Positions 12,282 to 24,559 of a DNA stretch of 64,000 bases are shown here, in pieces; within the stretch, counting starts at the first letter, position 1, and each line of letters opens with the position of its first letter. Where the stretch lies: positions 17,174,001 to 17,238,000 of the forward strand of contig NC_135242.1 of assembly GCF_947623445.1 (NCBI RefSeq). The letters are read 5' to 3'. The notes beneath the pieces were generated by a model. That model saw nothing but the letters and a program-made list of their open reading frames with translations. It did not search any database and was not told where the DNA came from. The position numbers and the translations under genes were made by a program. This DNA comes from Clavelina lepadiformis. Its lineage: Eukaryota > Chordata > Ascidiacea > Aplousobranchia > Clavelinidae.

Positions 12282-12649
12282 TTAACAAACTCCGCTTGAC
12301 CTGACTTCCATGAAGGCTACGTGTCCTTCTCTGCCACGAATAATTGCAGACAAACAGTATGATAAAAACTTAAACATTTATTCCAACTAGTGAAACATAA
12401 GACATCCTGTGACATTCTGTCAGCACAAGCATTTATATAGCAGGCCCAATGATAATTACATATGAGGAATGCGCCGAGAAATCCGAAAATTAAAACGGAT
12501 TATGCCATGTGAGGCTAAAGGACACGAAGTAAAATTGCAATTAACATGGTAAGTTCTAACGTCGTAAACATTAAATTTAAAACATGTTATATCTTCCTGC
12601 ATTAAATTAACGTCCAGCCTAATTTTTAGATTTCGTCAGCTGTGGACTT
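12282..12649. other. Spacer right of MITE, with candidate poly(A) site
   Basis: No gene is seen. A minus-strand AATAAA at 12377-12382 could end a read-through transcript of the truncated peroxidasin gene, whose stop would be at 12650. The same sequence exists at the right edge of copy 2. Confidence 0.4.
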
Positions 12650-15600
12650 TCAATAGCCCAGAATATTCTTATTCCTTACACTTTGTTTTGCATGATAATT
12701 GTTTGGGTCATGGGCCACGTGGCGGCCAGGCAAGTGATCTTCTGGGTTGGTTGCGATGTAGGGTGTACCTATTTTAAACCACATATGTTGCATAAAAATT
12801 AGCCTAACTGCAGGCGTTGTCATGTAGATCTTTTGCTCACCGACAACTACTCCTCCAACACAGGTCAGTTCACTGGTCGAAACGCTTGCAAGAGAACGCC
12901 CAGACAAAGACTTTGGATTATAGCAGGTGGCTGCTGCCTGGATGCGGCCATTCAGTGTTTTGAGCAACTTAGACAACCAGATAAGGTGACAGTCACATTG
13001 AAGTTTATTGCTGTCCAAACGTCTGTAAGATAATAATAGATCTCTAAAAGAATAGTGCACATAACTTCCGTGTAAAATTTATTATTATTCCAATATTATT
13101 AAACTTTTTCCAAATCGGTTCGGTTGTTTTTTGTTTGGATAGCATTTACCATGCAGAGACAAAAATTTCAAAAGATTTGCTGGTTTAATTTAGCATGACA
13201 CGTCTAAGTTAGGATACGTGACAACAGATAACAATTACTTACAGACGCTTCAGGGAGGTTAATGTTGAAAATAGACCATTCGGAAGAGTTGCTAGCATAT
13301 TATTGTGAAGGAATCTGAGAAAATATCAAATACTGTTGAAAATTTAACAATACAATAGAAAAGAAAACGAATTCCTGCAGCTAATTTTACATTGCTTTTG
13401 AAAACAATAAAGCCTTCTTTTACGTTGTGTCAAGTTAAACAATCAATCATCATGAAATTACCAGGACATGAGCGGGCATATAAAATAACAGAAACAATTT
13501 TATTCCGGGCAACGCCCACTTAAAAAGCTACATATACCATCGTAAAAAGGGTATAGGCTAAACAAGTATGCTTGTACAACATTGCTTAAACAATACATAA
13601 TATTAATAAATACGCACACATTTATATACATACACTGTTATACAGTATACATAACATTAATTGATATGACAAGGTAAACGTAATCTATTGCACCACTTTA
13701 CTTTCCAAATTAGTCGCTAACATGAATCTTTAGGTTAACTATTTAACCTCACAAATACCCTTTAGATGGGTAAATGGGTTCAATTGTCTTTTAAGCGTTA
13801 AAGCAGTAATTCAAGACGATAGTTGTTAAGTCTATAAAGCAACTAATTGCATAAGTTTGTTGTATAATTTTATTTATGACAGCAGCAATATTACTCGTCA
13901 TAAATACCTGTGCTTCTAAACATGTTGTGACTATAAACATGTATCGCGGGCCTTTAAGCATTAGTGTCATGTGAATCGATGCACCTTTTCCTCGAAAACC
14001 ATTTCACAAAAACAGTTGTTATTGCCAAGTTACAATAATTCAATAAAAAAACGTTTGCTTACCAATTGATTGACATAATTAGCACTTGACATAGATACAG
14101 GCGATACATAAATCGGTAAAGATCAAAGCGCTTACAATCACAGACCTAAACAACCATGCGCATCTCACACACAATCCTTGAGGACAAATCGCATTATAGG
14201 CTAGATGTTCAGATTTTTACATGTACGATTCTGGTAATATTTGAATCAAACTTTAGTAAGTTGTAAAACGGTTAAGTTGTCAAATGTGTTCCTAACACTA
14301 CATCCGCTATACGCAATGTTTCAAGTTTCCTTATAATAACTAATATTTTGATGTAAACTGTTGCTAGTGCGTGGACTGGCATCTTACGTTCGGAAAAACA
14401 GAAAACACTTCGCAACATTTTCACACAACTATTTCCTAATTGTTGATAAATAACAAAAATGGTGCTTCTGAATGTCTTAAAAGTTCACTTACAATCGTTC
14501 AAGTTTCGGCAGATTCGTAAACGTATTGGCTGAAAGCGTCCGTATCTCGTTATCGTGAAGATATCTGAAAAACAAATCATAATCAAGATAATTGTAAAAC
14601 ATTGGTGACAATGATATGGAGTAACTAGTAGTACTGTGGCCAATATGCACTATACTGTACTGTACATTACGTGATAAGACCTTTGAGTATAAACGTAACG
14701 ACAGATGTTGGTGACAACCAAAAGACAACATGAAAACTTTTAACCTACAGCTGCTCGAGTGAGATGAGTCCATTAAATGCTCTCTTGTGAATGGTCTGTA
14801 TTTTATTTTTGTACAAATATCTAAAACAAAAAACATCAGATAAGCGAGGTATGATGTAAGAAGTAAATAAAAAACTGTTTGTTTTGGAGGCAACCAAAAA
14901 AAAACAGCGAGGTATAAAGCACACTCAATTATAAAAGGGCATGTGAGTACTTTGTGCTACCATTTGTAAGTGCTTTCGCTCCGTAAAGCTAAGCAAAACA
15001 AAGCTATTGTATCAGCCTTTCCATTTATGCCATCTATTTTTCAAGACACTCCGCGAATTGTATTAAAGTGTTTGTAGCGATTCCCTTTTGCTGTGACATC
15101 GTTAGATCAATAGAAATCGAACTCAGGTGACACGGGGAAAATTTTATCTAAGTTGTTTCTTTCGAGTTGATTAATTGTGCGATGATTTCTCCAATCGTAA
15201 TGATGACAAACAGGTACATCACCGCTCGTTTTCAAGTTTATAGGAGCGCAAGTTAAATATTGTAATGCTTCGGACCGCATCTTCTGATTCAGGGAGTATT
15301 ACGTAAGAATACTGCTTCACATTCACGTTGGGAATTAATCACTTTTGTTTGGTGAAAAATAGCAAGATAAATACCAAAAAATACAGTAAGCGGATTACTC
15401 CATAACAAACATGTTTTGACATCGGGTCAACAGTGGAATTTTACTATTTAACCTGTGTTTTTCAACACGGCCTTTCGTGACGCCTTACTTCACAAACAAA
15501 CCGCTCATTGGAGCACGGAAAAAGATTTTTGAAACTTTCCGTCAGCAATTTTGGCAAAACGAGCTCGTAAAATACTTAGGATGCAGATGTTAAGTTTTGG

Positions 15601-18600
15601 CATTCATGACAAATACAAATACAGCAATTATCAAACACGGACCACTTTCTGCTGATACAGCGGTCGTCATACAATTGTTAGAAAATGGGCGTGTTAGAAA
15701 ATAAATATAAACACTATACTGTATACAATACAAGCATTAATGAAACATAATGACCACTGTGCTGTAGCCACTACTTATCTGCCAAGCGAAACATCATACA
15801 ATTTTGATTAACTTTCAGTTAAAACTTTAAAGATGAGAAAAAACATGCTTTTTTGTAAAAGCAACATGAAGGCTAAAAATATAACGCTCAAAAACCCCAA
15901 ATTTCATATTTACGTCTGACGTTTGGAAAAAAGACTGATGTATAAGTGTAGGCTATCTGCATTAATACCTACTAAAGGTGACAACCTCGCTTTTATTAAT
16001 TTCATGCTGCTTGGTTTTGATCAAGTTTCAATATCAGATTCGATTAAAAAGTGTTTTTGGTAGTACTTTTGTAGCAGCCCAACTCAGAAAAATTTTCCTC
16101 GCCTCAAAATTCCTAATGAAAACATATCAATCAATTATCTTGCTTTAGTAGAAAGAAATACTTACAGATATTTCAGTGAAGTTAAACCATGGAAAGCGTC
16201 TTCGGAAATCGCTCTGATGTGGTTATTGTTTAACAATCTGCAATCGCAAAAATAAAAACGTTTGTTAATCATTTATTCTGTAACAACAAACACACGTTTT
16301 CAGCAGCCTCTGACTCTTGCATTATTCTTTCGGTAAAGCGCTATAAAATACTCGTAAAACATTTATATGTATTTTGTGGTCAAATTAATATCTGTCAGTT
16401 ATTTATATCGCCATGCTATATCACGTTAAGAGCATTGTCCCAGTAACAGCTTATCCTTATGTCTTAAAGCACGAATTCCTCGGTGTAGAGTTTTGTGAAA
16501 AATATGTTTAATTTTCATACTCTTTGACAAAGCAAACAAATCGGCAGTTTGTGACGTCAGCCGTAAAAACGTTTTTGAGTGCAGACATGTTAAAAGAGAC
16601 ACTGCGGTGTTAGTGGTTACAAATAATCTTTTCACACGAAATGTGGAAGCCTATACTCGTTAGCAATAGGAAAATCGCTTGCAGTGTGAATTACAGGATT
16701 AGTGCACTTGTGGGGATACTATCAAGTTGCCGATTTAAAGATACATGCAAACAGCCTTACATATTCCCAGCAAAACCTGATGACAGTCGAGTATGTTGTC
16801 AGCAGACACCTTTACACAATCGGGTAAATCAAGTTCAAAGTGCAATGACTGAAACATCAAATGCAACCTGCCTCTGAACAAGATCATTTTAGCACTACAT
16901 GTCAAATGTCAGTCATGCAGCTCAAAGATTCGATGAACACCAATCAGCGCAAAGCTTTATGTGGCACCAGCTTGGTAATAAAATGTAAAGTTAACCTATG
17001 ATAGCGTCTGGAACGTTGATTTGAAGATAGCAAATCAATGCATGCGAAAGCTTTATCTCTATTGATTATAGCAAAATTTCTTAATTTCCTGTATATATCA
17101 TGGAGATTTGATAGACAGACATTTCTATGGGGGCGTTTGATTCCATAAAATTTCCAGGTTTTTTATTTTAAGCGCAATATGACTGATAAAAAGTCGGTTT
17201 GTGCAATACCGATCAGAAGATAAATCCAATTAAGACTGCTATTCTACTGCACATCAAATGAGAAATGGATTTTACGGCTTCAAGATCAAAGAGACACAAC
17301 TCAGTTTTCACAGACAAATTAAACAAGGTCTTCGACAGAGTATAGGATGACTTATGCCAAGTAAATGATTCCTTCCATGATAATCAATTTCATTCGCGTT
17401 TCTTGTCAGCAAATGTAACCAATACTTTAATGAGGTTGATTTATTTGGATCGGAGTAGATAACAAAAGCAATTAGGTACTGGATACGGTCATGCGTAATT
17501 AACTGTGTGCCTCGTGTCAACTGTAGCTAACATTTAACTTGGCCGAGATACAATGGCGATACTCCTAACTTATCACCGTAAGTAATTTCAAGCTTGCAGC
17601 AAACAAATCACCCGTTCGAAAACTATACTAAGAACTTTTCATAAAAGTGATGATATATAAAACGGCATACAAATGAACTCGCTGCTGTAACCTACTAATG
17701 TTTGTTTAAAAATTCTTTCCACATTGGCAGTAGACGTTGATTTTGATAAAGTTCTTGGCCATTTCATGTCCTTATCGATCACGTGTCTTACATTTAACAT
17801 TGACAAAAAATGTCGAATTTTTATCTCTTCAAAATTTTCTAAGAAGCATGTTTTTCGACCTCTGTTTGAAGTATAAACCGCTGTATGTTTTTGTATTTAA
17901 CAGTGTAAAAATCAAAAAAGCGCTCCAATTGTTGAGCGTAGGCTATACGGTACAAAAATTCCCGATATATGTGTTAGATCCCGAGGTGCGTGTTAACATG
18001 CTATACAAATGTTGTGAACTAGTGAAAGGTGATTAAAAAAATAGCAAATGTAAGAATTTCCTGCACATAATATTCCAATTAATTTCAAGTACCTAACAAC
18101 TCTTTTCCCACTACAAAAATTGCTAATCATGCAAAATTACGCTGATCTAAAAGAAAAGTAAAAAAACCAAAACGATTTTTCAGTGATACATGCGGAAGAT
18201 CATGAGAGTAAATGTTGTTAGTGCAAACCGAAAACCCAAAGGCGTTGCCCATACTTACAACGTGTTGAGATTCCACATTCCCTGAAAAGTGGAGGAAGGG
18301 ATGTTGCGAATCCGATTGAATCTTAAATCCCTGCAAAATCGAGGTTAACTTCTAAGCTTTCAACTTTCAACAGATTTCTTTAGGGATTGCTTTCTGTTAA
18401 CAAGTCGCCTAACCACTGATTTTATCAAAGATACTGTATAATCAGTAGTATCTTGATGTGTTTTTTTTCGCGACGCTTAGCAAGCCGTGAAACGACTGAA
18501 AGCTCAGTAGCTCACCAAACATAGAAATGTGAAGGGAAAAGTAGCACAAGTTGCTTGTAACCATGTCTGTCATCAGGCAAGTGATAACAAATTAGGTTAC

Positions 18601-21600
18601 ATGAACAATTTCTGTTCAGTAAAATGAATACAAAGAGTTCAGGATTTCTTTATCGTATATGCAATAAAAAGATGGAACCTGGTAGCCTGCTGTTTACAGT
18701 ATGAATCTATACCTGTAAAATCTCATTTGTGTTCTCATGTGGCTATGAATGCAACATAATACAAAATGTTTGGTTTTGTTCAAACCCTCCTTTCGTTTTA
18801 CGATATCTTCATTTCTGTAATTTTCATAAGTTAACAGAATACCAAACTCGGCGCTCCCTAGCGCAACTTGATAAACCAAGAAGCTCTGATGTGAGCGATA
18901 CATAACCTCGTAAAAAAACGTTTAATTTAATATACTTATTCACAAACTTACAGAAGACAAAAGAAATTACAGATTAATAAGAAAGTGTCAAAGTTTCCTA
19001 TAACGACATGAAATTTCTGATTTCCATCGTACTATCGGTAACCCGTATCACAGTCCAATACTCGTAAAAACAAGCAGGAAATTGGGGCGGCAAAACGGTT
19101 CAAAAATTTACCTGAAAAAGGAATGCAAAGGCCAGCAGACCTAAAGCAATGCGCTGCCGTTATAATTATCTCGTATACCGGAACCCGGCTTTGCTTTCAT
19201 GATAGCTCAAAGAAAATATTAATTCAAAGCAAGAAAGTTATACTGTACAGTAGTTGGTGATGGTTTTCTGCTGGTTAGGAGCGGCATCATGTCCCAATTG
19301 AGATTTGCGCCTTTATGCTGTATACCGCTCTGCAACGTAACACTGAGCCTTGGTTTGTTTCACACTTTCCCATAGATAGTGCAAAATGTTTCAAAGGTAA
19401 AAGCTTCATTAAATTTTTTGCTCTAGAGTTGCCCAACCATTTGAGGTTTAGAATCGCTGTGTAAAATAACCGCAACGACAAGACTTTGTAGTCATACAAA
19501 GCCCGGAATCCTGTTTTTCTCGTGTTACTAATATTTTCAGAAAACTGTGTTTTTGTGTGAGCAAACAAGTTGTTATATCAAGCAACAAGTCCATTTTTTG
19601 AAGATGAAAAATTTCTGTAACACCAGATTATCATTGATGAAAAATTGAAAAAATTTCCATTTCCATTCATTTTTTTCTTTTAAATAAATAACCATGACAA
19701 CAAGGTATAACAATCACTTATATGTGCGAATGTTGATGTGTTTCACTTGACCTGTTAATCATTCCTCACTAAGCTATAGGGAAGGGTTTCATTCAATTGC
19801 TAATACGCGTGCAAAGAGACCAGAAGTCTACTTGTACAATTAACATACCGCGCCGCTGACACCTTATCTTCGGTTTCCTTCACGTTTGTATAGGTGGTGC
19901 ATTATCTTAATCAAAGTGTATCTTTTCTTTTCACTTTATGGGTCATCATCAAGTATTATATGGATGAATCTTAGCCAAGGGCATATCTCGGAAAGTGATG
20001 GTTACAAATTGTTTATTTAGATAACAAGCCACAGTTAAACAACCTTAAACATATGCGTAAGTCAACCAGGGTTGACTGGCGGACAAGTTTCTAAGATGGG
20101 TACAAGAGATCACGCTTGACCAAACACAAATAGGTCTTCAGCAGTACAAGTGTAGAAAACATGTGAATAGGCCTATTATATGTTTTAGATAAATAATTAT
20201 TAATTTATGTTTTGCAAAAATTAATTATCTAAACTGTAAACAATGCTGGTTGAAGAAAAAAATAGTGGATTTGAATTTTTAAACGACTCGACATTATTTT
20301 AATAGCAACAAAGAGCACCATAATCATAAAAGGCGTACACCTAATTTTCGGTGCATACTTAAAGTCTAAAATAATAGAAAACCAAGTGAATTGGTTTTCA
20401 GTGTTCTAAATATTTGGATCGTTACAACATTTGCAGTTGTTACATCTTCACCAAGCAATTATATAAATAAGTACACTTTATGTTTATGGCAATAGCTCAC
20501 TGTATATGTGGTTACATCTTACGATAAAAAGTCGGTACATAGATCGGTGCTAACTTCAACCAGATACCAAGATGCAACAGGGCTAAACGCTGTCAAAAAC
20601 AAATCGAGAAATTCCTTGTATTACATCGACCGTGTATGCACCAACAAGGAAATGTGCACAAACAGAAGCCTTTTAATTAAAAATTATTTCCGTCAAAAAC
20701 GGTGAATGTAAATAACGTGTTCAGATTGCCCTGTGAGCATAAAAGTGTTATTGCTAAAGGTTTAGCTTAATTGTATTTACAAATACGTTTACGTGATACC
20801 GTAACAGATTAATGGCCAAAAGTTGCGTAAAGTAAGCGTCCCTATTATCATTCCACATCGTCAGTGTTCTCCCTTTCAGGGGTTATAAAAATTACAATAA
20901 CCAAACTGCACCTCTATTACATTTATTTCCGCCTGCAAACTCGGGTCAATTTTCAGCTTCGTAAGTGGCTTATTTGTTTGCCAGCAATATCTTTGGCGTT
21001 AGCAGAACTTGTTTGTGTCTATTCGTATTCTGGTAAGGAAGCGTTTTAGTGGCTCGTCTTCGTTATTATTTGACACGATAAGATAATGAAAGTTACGACT
21101 GGTATATTTACTGAACCTACATTTTGACCGTTTTATGGAAAAAATAAATATTTATATGTTGGCATAGACAGGTTTAAACAGTTCGTGCCTCTGCAGAACG
21201 CCCCCTTTTAAGAGGCATGAATTTCGACGTAGTTTATATCACGTTACCAATCGCAAAAGTGGATTGCGTTAGTCACACACAACACAAGTACACATTGTAT
21301 AAAGCACACCATAAACAGTCGATTACAAAAACGTAAAGTGAATAGACCTAGTATAATTCATACTTAGCTACAGCAGATGTGAAAGATAACAGTACTGTAG
21401 TTGTGTTGAAATTAAAAGGAGATGAAAGTGGCAGACGTGAGCTACTACAGCAAGAAACAAGGACCAACGAAGCGTGAAAGATATTGACTTAGCTAGGGTT
21501 GATTTTAATCCACTTAGGTGTAGAACGCTTGAGTCCTGCGTTGGGCAATTGCAGTGTGGCTTTGGAATCAGAACGGGAAATGGAACATTTCTAACGAGAT

Positions 21601-21909
21601 GACAATTTGTGCCAATGGCCTAAGTTAATACCATTAAAATAACAGTAGTCAAAAACACAAAAAACACGTTACTTACAATATCCTTGTTTCAGGTGGAACC
21701 CGAGGAATATGATCCAGTCCAAGATGCATACATCGTACAGTTGTAATGAAGCATAAACATCCACTTGGACACATCCGCGAACCGATTCGTCTTTGAGCAA
21801 CCGCCTTTCTTTCGGAGAGACTTGTCAACAAAATCCAAGTTGTTACCACAAGCATTACGGTTAGATAATGACTTCTTCCCATGCTGGTTCCGCTTTTTGA
21901 AATTTGCAA
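12650..21909 (-). CDS. Peroxidasin-like, LRR half only, 3'-truncated (copy 2)
   Basis: Seven exons: 21909..21677 (signal peptide, LRR N-cap), then five 72-bp LRR exons at 18330..18259, 16237..16166, 14820..14749, 14564..14493 and 13314..13243, then the LRR C-cap exon from 13022. The LRRs carry peroxidasin hallmarks: LLNNNHI, YLYKNKIQTI, YLHDNEIRTL, FLHNNMLATL, and the cap begins RLDSNKLQCDCHLIWLSKLL. All LRR exons share phase 2. A GTGAGC donor after 12841 should lead to Ig and peroxidase exons, but none exists before the duplication junction at 12746. If the donor is not used, the frame stays open across the junction to a stop at 12650, giving 321 codons with about 63 non-homologous C-terminal residues. 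So this copy encodes at most a secreted LRR protein without peroxidase. Exon calls are strong; expression of the read-through form is a guess. Confidence 0.88.
12740..12753. other. Junction between the two duplicated units
   Basis: Position 12746 is the last base that pairs with copy 2 (29405), and 12747 starts sequence found once in the window. The junction lies about 95 bp downstream, in gene sense, of the splice donor ending the peroxidasin LRR C-cap exon, that is inside the intron that should lead to the Ig-domain exons. It can be the breakpoint of a tandem duplication or a mis-join of two haplotype contigs; the sequence alone does not decide. Confidence 0.85.
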
Positions 21910-23104
21910 GGATTTAAAATGTGAAATGCAAGTGCATTACAACCAGAATTCCAAAAAGAGGAAAAGCTTATAATTTGCTATGTTGTTTTTGACAAAGTAT
22001 CGTGCAGCAAAGTAAAAGCCTACTTAATTATCACGGGTAGCGGACCAGCACGCCGCCCTGCGCAAATAACAACGTCGAAATTACATCAATTGTTATGTTC
22101 CTTTTAAGGCACTTCGAAAAATAACACGCCTCGCTCTGTAACGTCACACCTTAGAAGTAGGTTGCTAACTGCATTGAACTTCACAAAACTCTCTCTCCCC
22201 GTAACAACAGAAAAAAGAGTAAAACTAAACTGTTTAAGGCCCTCGTGGCTTATTACCTTTAAGTCAATGCTTTTTAGGTTTTATCCAAAAGCAAAGAGAG
22301 CTGTAAAAGTACCAAAATCCGAGCAATTAAGTTCTTTAACAACCCCTGCACGAACACAGCCTTTTGACTTCATCTGACCGAATCCAGGCTATAGTCTAAC
22401 TATTGTTGATCAATTTTACACTAACTGCGTATCTTAAGTTTTATCGTTGTTCGTGTAAATGAGACTAGACATTACGTCACACTCCTCTATTACCTGCCCT
22501 GCCAAGAGCGCGAAATCAGACTAGCCGTAACATTTCCTGTCTCCCTGTTTCGCGGCGTCCGAACAAAGAATACTGTACCTTCGTTAGTGGCTAACAGACA
22601 GGTTATACGATTTTTTTGCGCATTTATCAGCACAGCGCGCTTGTCTGCCATGAGCAAGTTGAAGCAATAGCGACCCACAACGGCACTGTCGTCCAGTAAT
22701 GGCTATTTATTCCGTAATAATATTTTCGCAAGACGAAAAGCGAAAACGCGTATAGATATACTGTACCCACAATTACATGACCCAACCACACACGAGGCAG
22801 CAGCAAATGTTAAAATGTTTCAATGATTCCAATGTCTTGCATCAGAGTTGTAAACGGGCCTTACACTTTTAACCCGAACGCGCAAATTTATTTAAAGTCT
22901 AAATTAGGCCCGATAGTTAGATTTATTGAATGAATCTAAGTTATTTTTCGAGGTTATTGTTTTCTGTGTAGCGCTTTACTCTCTGGAGAAGGTTTGTAGC
23001 ACTTTGCGCTCATGCACTGTAAAGAAAGTAAAACTACGACGTAAATATGGCAGAGTGTGAGTAAGCTTATATATAAATTCAGTCCTAACTTTTTTAAAAC
23101 TTAA

Positions 23105-23537
23105 GGAGCCGTCAAAGACTTAAAACTAAGATCTCTATGATTTCGGACGTCCTACGTAGGGCTTTAAAAAAACATGTTTAGACCAATCAGAAGGCGGCAT
23201 GGTTGGTGTTGTTTTCTAGCCTATAGGAATTGCCCCATCAGTTGGCGTGCTTCAATGTCCCAGGTCGCGTGCAGAATTCGGCTAAAAGTAACATGAAAGT
23301 AGCTAAAAAAAATTTTTAGACCAAACATTCTAGTGTTTTTTGGGCCTCTTTTAAAAAAGTTTGAATCATGGTTTTTTCATGGAATTTTATGGAATGGTAG
23401 TTCAAAGCATACTAAATTGACATGCAAAATTTCAGAGAGCCTCAAGGAGGATTTTTGAGTAATCAGTCTTTTAGTAAATTCACTGTATAATAAAACAAAG
23501 AAAGATTTTAATGCATTTTTTGGTGTTTGACGCCTCC
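23105..23537 (+). mobile_element. TTAA-flanked MITE, family A (copy 2, left)
   Basis: The duplicate of 5923-6355 with the same degenerate left end and the same right flank. It arose by the segmental duplication, not by a new insertion. Confidence 0.75.
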
Positions 23538-24514
23538 TAGAAAGCCTAAACCCGAACCCGACCAGAAAAGCCCGGCCCGACTTTCAACTTTCTCTTGCAT
23601 TTTAGGATATAGTGTTGAGAGCTTGAGTTAATTTTGGTAAAAGTATCCAACAGGCCTATAACAAAAATATACAAATCACCAAAATTGCGTAGTTACAATT
23701 CTTAATCTTTGGCTTGCATTATTCCTGCGTTAGGATAAGCGTCCGGTAAAGCGTTACTTTTTGCCCAAAATAAAATTGTTGATGACATTACATGCATTAT
23801 ATTTGGATTGAGAAAGCAAGACAATTAGGTGATGTCCGTCGCGCTGATTTCACAAAGACCGTCAGTAGCAGGCCTAGAATCCGGTTAATATAATAAACCA
23901 CACATTATACTGTAGGACCAACCGCGTTTTATGACCATTTCGGTGCGGTCCCGAATGTCGCCATATAAAATTCGTTTTCTATTGCCAGTCTTCAGATATT
24001 ATGACCACATTTGCCATCTCTTTCAAGTTTTTCTCTTGATTTTTCGTGTCAGTTATAAAAAGTAACACTCATAATTGTTCGACGTGTATTATCAATTCCA
24101 CTATTGACATCTACTTTGTTGCTGTTTAATGTTTATGAAGTATATAGTAAATCGATATTTTTGTCATTTCCTTCCCTAATGTATCGATTCTGGTGTGGTT
24201 ATACGATACTAGAGCAGCTTCGATTGTTGTGACAATTGGGATATCATGACCAAAAAGGTCTGATATCCAAGGTGGTCATAAAAAGCCGAGCGAGGTCTAT
24301 AACCGCTGTCTGTCCAACATAAAGTATAATAAAATATTCTGTTGTGTTAGCTAATTTTAGTATGTAATAAGCCTTACGAACAACGCCCTCCGCACAACAA
24401 GATAAGTCAAAATTAATATCACTTAACAACAACTTAGGCAACGACAACACAACTCGGCTGACTGCATAAACTGTGAAACGTCGCAGACGAAAAACGGTAA
24501 CTGCGATACTCTGT

Positions 24515-24520
24515 TTTATT
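24515..24520 (-). other. Poly(A) signal AATAAA, carboxypeptidase copy 2
   Basis: The hexamer lies about 40 bp beyond the stop at 24560 and corresponds to 7336-7341 in copy 1. Confidence 0.6.
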
Positions 24521-24559
24521 TCATTACGTATGCGTTAATATTGCCAGCTCTTTGACCAC

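Larger units (their letters stand above)
1..12746 (+). repeat. Duplicated block, copy 1 (left edge outside window)
   Basis: The block is repeated in the same orientation at 17175-29405, and position 1 pairs with 17175. The offset changes only at indels: 8 bp at about 21027, 3 bp at about 7110, and the transposon insertions. In the first 4 kb I count about eight substitutions (roughly 0.2%); around 10.2-11.0 kb I count about 25 in 750 bp (roughly 3%). The copy contains peroxidasin exons 1-2, a complete carboxypeptidase gene and two copies of a TTAA-flanked MITE. The pairing ends exactly at 12746. The left end is not visible because the window begins inside it. Confidence 0.97.
21910..24559. 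other. Gene-free spacer, copy 2
   Basis: This duplicates 4728-7380 at about 99.7% identity. It contains the MITE at 23105-23537 and presumably the promoter of the truncated peroxidasin gene. No exon is recognised. Confidence 0.6.

Noticed and set aside
16641-16877. 78-codon plus-strand frame
   Set aside because: It lies in intron 2 of the minus-strand peroxidasin gene, with no homology or splice signals.
12747-17174. Search for Ig or haem-peroxidase exons belonging to the truncated peroxidasin
   Set aside because: Only LRR and LRR C-cap exons were found; no Ig cysteine-tryptophan pattern or peroxidase HxxR-type motif was seen.
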